Source: Desulfobacterales bacterium (lineage in GTDB: Bacteria > Desulfobacterota > Desulfobacteria > Desulfobacterales > Desulfosalsimonadaceae). From it: a stretch of DNA of 35,975 nucleotides. The position numbers and the translations under genes were made by a program. The stretch is taken from positions 1-35,975 of the forward strand of contig JALOPH010000005.1 of the NCBI GenBank assembly GCA_025453995.1. The letters run 5' to 3'. Below are positions 30,509-35,975 of the stretch, in pieces. The notes under the pieces were generated by a model. That model did not search any database. It was not told where the DNA came from and worked only from the letters and a program-made list of their open reading frames with translations. How positions within the stretch are numbered: the stretch's first letter is position 1; each line of letters begins with the position of its first letter.

Positions 30509-31229
30509 TGAGGCCCGTCATCTCTGCTTTTTGTTCATACACCGGCAATATCGCATCCAGCTTATTGATTTTCAGCCAGTGATACAGATTGGTCTTGGAT
30601 GTGGCGTACTTTTTCATGATATAGGCTTTGGTGGAGCCGGATTTGAGCAGTGAAACGATTTCTTCTCTGTGCGGGTCCAGCTTGGATGGCGCCGGTTTTC
30701 CTTTTTTGCGCCCCAACCCAAGCCCTTTTGCTTTTCGGTTGGCCAGGCCCTCCCGGGTTCTCACGGAAACCAATCCCCGTTCTATCTGGGCTGAAACAGC
30801 ATATAGCATGGAAATCATCTGGGGAGAGATGGTGCGATCAATCTGCCAACGGTTTTTTACATCGCAGACGGTAACGCCTTTTTCATAGAGCTTCGCCAGC
30901 AGGCTGATCACATCCGTGACACTTCGGCCCAGCCGGCTGAACTCATCCACAATCAGCCGGTCGCCGCTTTGGAGCGCGCCGGCCAGCCAATGGAGTTCTT
31001 TTCTGTTTTTCCAGCTTTTCATGCAGGAAACGGCTTCGAGCACCATGCCGTTCAAAATCCAACCGTAATAACCGGCATGATCGCGTATCCGCGTGTCTTG
31101 TTCCTGGGGGGGGCCGTCAACCGGGCTGATGCGGATATATCCGACGGTCAACAGGTCCCTGGGCTTGCGGGCAAACTCCTGGCGGGCGATGTCATTGGAA
31201 TTACTTGAATTTGAAAGCTCGGTATTCAT
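30498..31229 (-). CDS. serine recombinase (resolvase/invertase family)
   Basis: This is a 243-residue site-specific recombinase. The catalytic domain runs from about 27 to 170: VGYIRIS (Arg33, Ser35 as the nucleophile), then DRLIVDEFSRLGRSVTDVISLL (the conserved DxLxRLGRS motif), and VSAQIERGLVSVRTREGLANRKAKG, the E helix. A short DNA-binding end follows (KGKPAPSKLDPHREEIVSLLKSGSTKAYIMKKYATSKTNLYHWLK), a helix-turn-helix like that of Hin and Gin. All catalytic residues seem present. It is shorter than large transposon resolvases and has no transposase next to it. It follows the 92-residue gene by 14 bp. Possible targets are nearby repeats, but none stands out. Confidence 0.85.
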   Translation of the reverse strand: MNTELSNSSNSNDIARQEFARKPRDLLTVGYIRISPVDGPPQEQDTRIRDHAGYYGWILNGMVLEAVSCMKSWKNRKELHWLAGALQSGDRLIVDEFSRLGRSVTDVISLLAKLYEKGVTVCDVKNRWQIDRTISPQMISMLYAVSAQIERGLVSVRTREGLANRKAKGLGLGRKKGKPAPSKLDPHREEIVSLLKSGSTKAYIMKKYATSKTNLYHWLKINKLDAILPVYEQKAEMTGLINE

Positions 31230-31243
31230 ACGGTCAGGAATGG

Positions 31244-31522
31244 TCAGGCAATCACATTCATTATTTCGTATTTTTCATCGCCGGCAAGCAGATAGACGGG
31301 AACCCCGGCAGTCATATGCAGCCTTCCCCGGACCGGGAGGCCGAGTCCCTGGTAATACTTTTTCACTCCGATAAACTCTATGACAGCTTCGTTTTCAAGG
31401 GGCATGGCCACAACCTTCACCCGCTTGACCATTTTTCTGCCCTCCTTAAAAGTTTCGGCTGTGGAATGGGCCGTTGCCAGCATCACCCTGAGATTGTATT
31501 CCCTGTTAAGTTCAAATTTCAT
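31244..31522 (-). CDS. hypothetical protein upstream of the serine recombinase
   Basis: This is a 92-residue soluble protein with alternating charged strands: MKFELNREYNLRVMLATAHS, KMVKRVKVVAMPLENEAVIEFIG, RGRLHMTAGVPVYLLAGDEKYEIM. I recognise no family; the pattern suggests a small beta-rich fold. It is first in a two-gene operon, and the recombinase starts 14 bp later. AGGGGGGA lies a few bases before the ATG as a ribosome binding site. A role as partner or regulator of the recombinase is guesswork from position. Confidence 0.6.
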   Translation of the reverse strand: MKFELNREYNLRVMLATAHSTAETFKEGRKMVKRVKVVAMPLENEAVIEFIGVKKYYQGLGLPVRGRLHMTAGVPVYLLAGDEKYEIMNVIA

Positions 31523-31655
31523 TTTTCCCCCCTATTAAAACAGGATAGTTTTATAAAAAACATTGAAAATTAATATTATAATACTGAATATTTTAAAATT
31601 ATCAATGAAAAAATTACTTTAAAGTATTAAATTTCAATGAATTTTATAGATCATA

Positions 31656-31696
31656 TTTTTTCTTATGAACCTGTATGCCCGGTTCATAAGAAAAAA
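31656..31696. other. perfect 16-bp hairpin
   Basis: TTTTTTCTTATGAACC (31656-31671) and its exact complement (31681-31696) enclose nine bases. The A/T-rich ends are part of the stem, so there is no free T-run. It adjoins the acylase terminator and lies in the 329-bp gap between the 92-residue gene and the acylase, a gap that holds three hairpins and no gene I can see. Confidence 0.6.
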
Positions 31697-31735
31697 AAAA
31701 GAGCCCTTTTCCCGAAAAATCCGGGAAAAGGGCTC
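31691..31735 (-). terminator. intrinsic terminator of the acylase gene
   Basis: Read on the minus strand, GAGCCCTTTTCCCG pairs with CGGGAAAAGGGCTC and runs directly into ten T (31700-31691). The stem of about 14 bp is perfect. It lies about 115 bp past the stop of the penicillin-acylase-family gene, the only minus-strand gene it could serve. Confidence 0.88.
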
Positions 31736-31753
31736 GGAGGGGGGGTAATGAAC

Positions 31754-31790
31754 AATCAGCTCAGCTTTATAATTAAAAGCTTTGCTGATT
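31754..31790. other. third hairpin in the acylase 3' region
   Basis: AATCAGC (31754-31760) pairs with GCTGATT (31784-31790), and inside it AGCTTT (31763-31768) pairs with AAAGCT (31776-31781). It would form before the terminator in the acylase message and could shield its 3' end. The structure is seen; the role is inferred. Confidence 0.4.
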
Positions 31791-31851
31791 AAACATTAAT
31801 CATTCAAGCAGTGCTTGTCATCAGGTTGAGGCATATTATTTTAACGTGCTC

Positions 31852-33996
31852 TTAAAATTTTACATATCCATCAGTAGGCGTTGGGCTGAGTTTTTTGTAC
31901 TTACCATGGATCCAGTTGAACAAATCCGAGCAGTACCATTTGGAAAACCGCCGGTCGGACGGTCCGCCGGCAAGGACGCTGTTCACCTCATCGGTGGCAA
32001 GGTCGATCACCATGCGGTACGATGGCGCAAAAGTTGTTTTCCGTCCGGCGCTTTCAAATATCTGACCCTGGTGGGGTGTCGCCCGATTGCCGATGATAGT
32101 GACCGGTCCCCGATCAAACCCCAGCCATCTGGGAAGCTTCCCTGAAAAAAAGATGTGCGTTAACATGATTTGCTGGTCTTCGCCCCATGATTTGGGGGTC
32201 AAGGCGGCTATTTTATCAAGGGCGATTTTATAAACGTCTTCTCTTTTCCGGCCATTGAACCAGACGGAAGTCTCGGAAGCCATCACCCGGTTGAAATTTA
32301 AATAAAAGTCATTAAAAATTCCGGTATGTTCATCAAGGAAACAGGTCACGCCGACGCCAAGCCCGTTGGTTCCGAATACCTCTTCCCGGAGCGCCTTGTA
32401 AAATTTTTCAAAAAGCCAGGCGCCCTGAGAATCGGGCGTATATTTCATGTCCCATTTTTTAAGAATATGTCCCCAAGGGGTGTCTGGTATCAGAGGCGTG
32501 AGCTTTTGCATAAAAATTTCAGCTTCTTTTGAATAAACGTCCATATGCATGTGATAGATATCGGCGGTCGTCAGGCTGTTGTTCCGGGCCAGCAGGTCGC
32601 CGATTCGATCTGACCGGTAGGGGCCCATGACCACATTAATGGGTTTTGCTTTGCCGAACGCGTTTAAATCCTGATTGGCGGTGACAAAATACCCCTGCTC
32701 AGGATTGTAGATTCTCGGAAGATTTTTCAGATCTTCAAATCCCTGCCAGTCATTTTCCGGGTCCCAGCCGGGAAGGGGTACAAATCCGCTGATCCCTTCA
32801 CGTCGTTTCGGCATCATACCCGACATCTGGTAGCCGATATTCCCCTCAATATCCGCCAGGACGAAGTTCCAGGCGGTTTCCACCCGGCCCAGAACATCCA
32901 TTCCCTCTTGAACGGTTTTGACGTGCCACATGTTCAGTAAATTGGTGATGCTAACACCGCCCGATGTGGCAGGAGCCCAAGCGGTTGAAAGGTAATACCC
33001 CGGTTTGTTGGGGTCGCCGTCAAGCACACCGTGATCATTTTCATAAAATATGATTTCTTGAGGCTCTTTTTTCTTTCGCTGGATGACTTCCTTGCGGACG
33101 CGGAAGGGGACCCACCGGTCGGGCTCCCGAAAAAATTTGCCGTTTTGGCAGTTTTCAATCCAGGAGTCTGTGGAGTCCATGAAAGTATATGTGGCGCCCC
33201 ATGCCAGGTTCGGGTTGCGGCCGATGGGGAGACCGGGCGCGCCGGGGATGGAAGCGCCCACGGCAAAACGGTGCTGGGTTTTGAGAACAATCTCATACCA
33301 GACATTGGGAAGGCGGTTGACTTCAAGGTGGGGGTCATTGGCAAGAATCGGCTTTCCGGATTCGGTCTTTTTGCCCGAGACCACCCAGTTATTGGATGCC
33401 ATCATCAGGGGAGCGGCTTTGTTCCACAGCGATACCGGGGAAATGATGCGTTCCTGGAGCTTTACCTTTTTAAGCAGATCGATATCCAGTCCTCCGAGAA
33501 TGCCGGGAAAGAGTTCCTGGAGTTTCTCTTCCGCCACGCCGGCCTGGACCATTTCAACAAAAAATCTTTCCATTTCCCCCTGGGACTGGGCCAGCGTCAG
33601 ATAGCCCATCATGCGGGAGAAGAGAAAAATATCGTCCATGCTCCAGGGGTCCGGTTTGTATCCGACCAGCTTGAATTCCCAGGGAATGCCTTCGGAAAGC
33701 GCGAGATTGACTCCTTCGCAGTATGCGCCGCAGATGTTTTTAGCTTCGGGGGTCAGCATTTCCAATTCCTGGGTCATATGGCCGGTCCAGTTCATTTTGC
33801 GAAAGAAGATGTCGATGCCGAGCATTTCGTCGCTTGATTCGAGCAGTTCGCTTCCCTGGCCGCGTCCAAGAATGCGCATCAGCAGCATCTGCAGGGCGCG
33901 ATCTTTTCCGTGGGCATACCCCATTCCCATAAAGACATCCGGTAAGTCTTTTCCTTCCACATGGGCTATGCCCCGCCGGTCCCTGCTGATTTTCAT
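31852..33996 (-). CDS. penicillin-acylase-family Ntn hydrolase
   Basis: This is a 714-residue protein from the ATG at 33996, chosen because AGGAGAA lies just before it; a TTG six codons upstream is less likely. The order matches the family: an N-terminal alpha part (RDRRGIAHVEG, GYAHGKDRALQM, EGVNLAL), then the precursor site LMMASNNWVVSGKKT, where Ser201 becomes the N-terminal nucleophile after self-cleavage. GKPILANDPHLE and PGLPIGRNPNLAWGATYT follow in the beta part. Many members are periplasmic, but no signal peptide is visible here. Ala instead of the common Gly comes before Ser201. The natural substrate may be an N-acyl amide or acyl-homoserine lactone, which is unknown. A terminator follows at 31735-31691. 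Confidence 0.9.
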   Translation of the reverse strand: MKISRDRRGIAHVEGKDLPDVFMGMGYAHGKDRALQMLLMRILGRGQGSELLESSDEMLGIDIFFRKMNWTGHMTQELEMLTPEAKNICGAYCEGVNLALSEGIPWEFKLVGYKPDPWSMDDIFLFSRMMGYLTLAQSQGEMERFFVEMVQAGVAEEKLQELFPGILGGLDIDLLKKVKLQERIISPVSLWNKAAPLMMASNNWVVSGKKTESGKPILANDPHLEVNRLPNVWYEIVLKTQHRFAVGASIPGAPGLPIGRNPNLAWGATYTFMDSTDSWIENCQNGKFFREPDRWVPFRVRKEVIQRKKKEPQEIIFYENDHGVLDGDPNKPGYYLSTAWAPATSGGVSITNLLNMWHVKTVQEGMDVLGRVETAWNFVLADIEGNIGYQMSGMMPKRREGISGFVPLPGWDPENDWQGFEDLKNLPRIYNPEQGYFVTANQDLNAFGKAKPINVVMGPYRSDRIGDLLARNNSLTTADIYHMHMDVYSKEAEIFMQKLTPLIPDTPWGHILKKWDMKYTPDSQGAWLFEKFYKALREEVFGTNGLGVGVTCFLDEHTGIFNDFYLNFNRVMASETSVWFNGRKREDVYKIALDKIAALTPKSWGEDQQIMLTHIFFSGKLPRWLGFDRGPVTIIGNRATPHQGQIFESAGRKTTFAPSYRMVIDLATDEVNSVLAGGPSDRRFSKWYCSDLFNWIHGKYKKLSPTPTDGYVKF

Positions 33997-34197
33997 AAGC
34001 TTTTCTCCTGTCAAACAATTAAATCTTGAAATAAGTTTCTTAGGCTGTATTGTAAATTAATTTATAAAATGTAAATAATGACTGCAAGATTCAGATATTG
34101 TGATAGAATGTTATAACAAGCGGACAAATTGGTTAAACCATACGATTAACAGGACCTTTTGTAAAGAATTAATCTGTGGATATGGAGGTATCTTGAG

Positions 34198-35187
34198 ATG
34201 TTAAGGAGAACTGTGACGATTGCGGTAAGTTTTGCGTGCATCATGATCGCCGGATGCGTGGCGCCCAATGTCAAGCTGTTTACGGACGCAACGGATCCGT
34301 TAAAGGAATTCGCGCTGGAGGGGGAGGCAAAGGAAAAAATTCTGATTATTCCAATCAAGGGCGTTATCTCCGACTTCTCCAAAAAAGGGATGCTGCTAAG
34401 CGAACCGGGGATGGTTCAGGATATTGTATCCCAATTGCAGCTTGCGGAAAAGGATCCGGATATAAAAGCCGTGATGTTTACCATCGATTCGCCCGGAGGG
34501 GCGGTGACGGCAAGCGATATTTTGTATCATGAAATTATGAGATTCAAGGAGAAAAGCGGCGCAAAAGTGACTGCGGTGCTGATGAATGTGGCGGCCTCGG
34601 GCGGGTATTACGTGGCGCTGCCCGCTGACTATATCTTCGCCCATCCCACGTCTGTGACCGGATCCATCGGCGTTATTTTTTTAAGGCCCAAGGTTTATGG
34701 GCTTATGGAGAAAATCGGCGTGGATGTGGCGGTCAGCACATCCGGTCAGAACAAAGACATGGGATCGCCGTTTCGGGAAGCCACGGAAGAAGAAACGGAA
34801 ATTTTTCAGGCATTGACCGACAGCCTCGGCACCCGGTTTACCGATCTGGTGTTGAAACACCGCCAGATTGATCCGGAAAAATTCGGGAACATTACCAGCG
34901 CGCGGATTTTTCTCGCCCAGGAAGCCAAAGACCTGGGACTTGTAGATGAGGTGGGGTATGTCAGTGACGCGCTGTTTAAGACAAAGGGTCTGGCCGGACT
35001 GCCGGAGAATTCAAAGGTGGTGGTTTACCGCCGGAATGAATATCCGGACGACAATTTTTATAATACCCAGTCCCAGTTCTCCGGCAGCAGCCTGCCGCTG
35101 GTCAATTTGGGGCTGCCGGATTTGGAGATTTTCAGCCAGCCCGGTTTTTATTATCTTTGGCCGGCAGGGTTTCAAGGGGACAGATGA
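34198..35187 (+). CDS. sppA: SppA-type signal peptide peptidase, lipoprotein form
   Basis: This is a 329-residue S49-family protease. Unlike most SppA proteins it begins with a lipoprotein signal (FACIMIAGC, Cys20) in place of a plain membrane anchor. The core is intact: IPIKGVI, FTIDSPGG (95-101), the nucleophile Ser134 in VAASGGYYVALPADYIFAHP, TGSIGVI, and Lys186 in GQNKDMGSPFR. The spacing of 52 residues equals that of the Ser/Lys dyad in short Gram-positive SppA. It cleaves leftover signal peptides at the membrane. A strong GGAGGT site precedes the ATG. The C-terminal 50 residues, rich in Asn and Tyr, are extra. Confidence 0.9.
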   Translation: MLRRTVTIAVSFACIMIAGCVAPNVKLFTDATDPLKEFALEGEAKEKILIIPIKGVISDFSKKGMLLSEPGMVQDIVSQLQLAEKDPDIKAVMFTIDSPGGAVTASDILYHEIMRFKEKSGAKVTAVLMNVAASGGYYVALPADYIFAHPTSVTGSIGVIFLRPKVYGLMEKIGVDVAVSTSGQNKDMGSPFREATEEETEIFQALTDSLGTRFTDLVLKHRQIDPEKFGNITSARIFLAQEAKDLGLVDEVGYVSDALFKTKGLAGLPENSKVVVYRRNEYPDDNFYNTQSQFSGSSLPLVNLGLPDLEIFSQPGFYYLWPAGFQGDR

Positions 35188-35192
35188 AAACC

Positions 35193-35334
35193 GAGCCAAT
35201 TTCAAAACGTCATCTAAGGCTCGATGTCAGCGTTGCAGCCTCCTCAAAATGCTCACATACGCCCATGTATGCTGCGCTTTTTCGTCGGCCTGCGCCTTGA
35301 CCTCGAGCCTGATCTAACATTTTGAAAATGGCTC
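35193..35334. repeat. 142-bp MITE-like element
   Basis: The ends are imperfect inverted repeats: about 31 of 40 bases agree between 35193-35232 and the complement of 35295-35334, beginning with GAGCCA and TTTCAAAA at both tips. The middle has a smaller hairpin around ACATACGCCCATGTATG. There is no open frame. The size and structure are those of a non-autonomous palindromic element, and the gap between sppA and the next gene consists almost wholly of it. Confidence 0.65.
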
Positions 35335-35353
35335 AACCGGATAAGTGATTTCC

Positions 35354-35975
35354 ATGCAGGAAGCATTGTCTGACAATATTTTAATTCTCAAGAAATTTTT
35401 TGAAGACCAGGATTTTTTGGTTGAAGAGACCAAAAGCGGCATGCGCGTCCGGCTGAACGGGGAATATGTTATCGAGGTGAACGCTCTGATCCGGGATTCT
35501 AATTTTTTATGGGCGAGTTTTGAGACTCAGAAGCTTCCCCAGGATCAATTGACAAAGATTCTTGATGATGTCCGGAAGAAGCTTTCCAAAGGTTTAGCGG
35601 GACTGGCGAAGCTGAACCAATTCGAGGAGACCCAGGATATGGAGGATCGGCGCTTGTTTGTGGCCGATATTGAACTGCTGCCGTCCGTGACCTATCAAGG
35701 AATTGTTGAGATCCAAAAGCGTCCGGCGCAGCCTGTTCAACCTGAAAAAACGCAAGCCCCGGTTGAATCGCAGCCAAAAGCCCAGCCCGTCCCGCCGGCG
35801 CTTTCCGCGGAATTCATGACCGCGGAAAAAGCAGTGGTGCTTCTGGAAACAGTGGACGGGAAGATGCTGCGACAGAGCCTGGACATGATGAACCTTCGGC
35901 GTTCAAGCAATATCCGGCTCGCCTTGACGAGAATTTTTCGAGGCGCGACGGATTCAGAACCGCCCGCCCGTCGCC
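35354..35975 (+). CDS. unidentified protein, N-terminal part
   Basis: A frame from the ATG at 35354 stays open to the end of the window (207 codons), so the gene is cut. Residues 1-115 are a mixed helix/strand domain (ILKKFFEDQDFLVEETKSGM, YVIEVNALIRDSNFLWASFE, LLPSVTYQGIVEI). A Pro/Gln/Ala-rich linker follows near 120-150, then a helical segment (FMTAEKAVVLLETVDGKMLRQ, about 155-175). There is no signal peptide. I recognise no family. The ribosome binding site is weak. The smooth codon use and the domain-linker-domain plan support a real gene. Confidence 0.65.
   Translation, partial: MQEALSDNILILKKFFEDQDFLVEETKSGMRVRLNGEYVIEVNALIRDSNFLWASFETQKLPQDQLTKILDDVRKKLSKGLAGLAKLNQFEETQDMEDRRLFVADIELLPSVTYQGIVEIQKRPAQPVQPEKTQAPVESQPKAQPVPPALSAEFMTAEKAVVLLETVDGKMLRQSLDMMNLRRSSNIRLALTRIFRGATDSEPPARR

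Noticed and set aside
33031-33837. 268-residue plus-strand frame
   Set aside because: It is antisense to the penicillin-acylase gene, whose motifs are clear; a shadow frame.

Overview
The window looks like chromosomal DNA of a Gram-negative, probably anaerobic deltaproteobacterium of the Desulfobacterales type. This is inferred from several outer-membrane lipoproteins (LpoB-like, COG3014-like, M16 and SppA-like), a SurA-fold chaperone of PpiD type, a cobalamin-binding-type radical SAM enzyme, and abundant small palindromic repeats. No rRNA or marker gene fixes the taxon.

Layout. 1-3.0 kb: the end of an alpha/alpha-toroid protein, a trypsin-fold protein that seems to have lost catalytic residues, and a small secreted protein. 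3.0-4.3 kb: accessory DNA with a broken MNT-type nucleotidyltransferase and an intact RelE-like/XRE toxin-antitoxin pair. 4.3-8.4 kb (minus strand): a tightly coupled four-gene operon (B12-type radical SAM enzyme, SCP2-like protein, class III aminotransferase, Cys-rich protein) flanked on both sides by the same CGAGTACGAG-type repeat. 8.5-20.7 kb: mostly housekeeping and envelope genes (prmA with a K+ channel, pcm, TerC, lpoB with a TPR lipoprotein, an M16 protease, a DUF47/PhoU-like gene behind a terminator-like hairpin, a zinc-ribbon membrane protein, ppiD).

21.0-27.8 kb: a genomic island of about 6.8 kb in the 3' end of a tRNA-Ala(GGC) gene. A 17-bp direct repeat (21015-21031 and 27790-27806) bounds it. 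Just inside the left end is the stump of a P4-type tyrosine integrase. Its cargo is three co-directional genes: a Fic enzyme with a built-in inhibitory helix and winged helix, a 976-residue fusion of AEP primase (TOTE type), SF2 helicase and PLD nuclease, and an AlbA_2/GHKL-ATPase/winged-helix protein. This is the best candidate for a little-described conflict or defence system. The probable original terminator of the tRNA now lies beyond the right end of the island.

27.8-36 kb: an RlmL-like RNA methyltransferase, then a second accessory patch (nuclease remnant, a small protein overlapping an AbiEii-like nucleotidyltransferase behind a palindrome, a membrane protein, a serine recombinase with a 92-residue partner). 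After that come a penicillin-acylase-family hydrolase with its terminator, an SppA-like lipoprotein, a 142-bp MITE-like element, and the start of an unidentified gene running off the window. All assignments were made by reading motifs; no database search was run.
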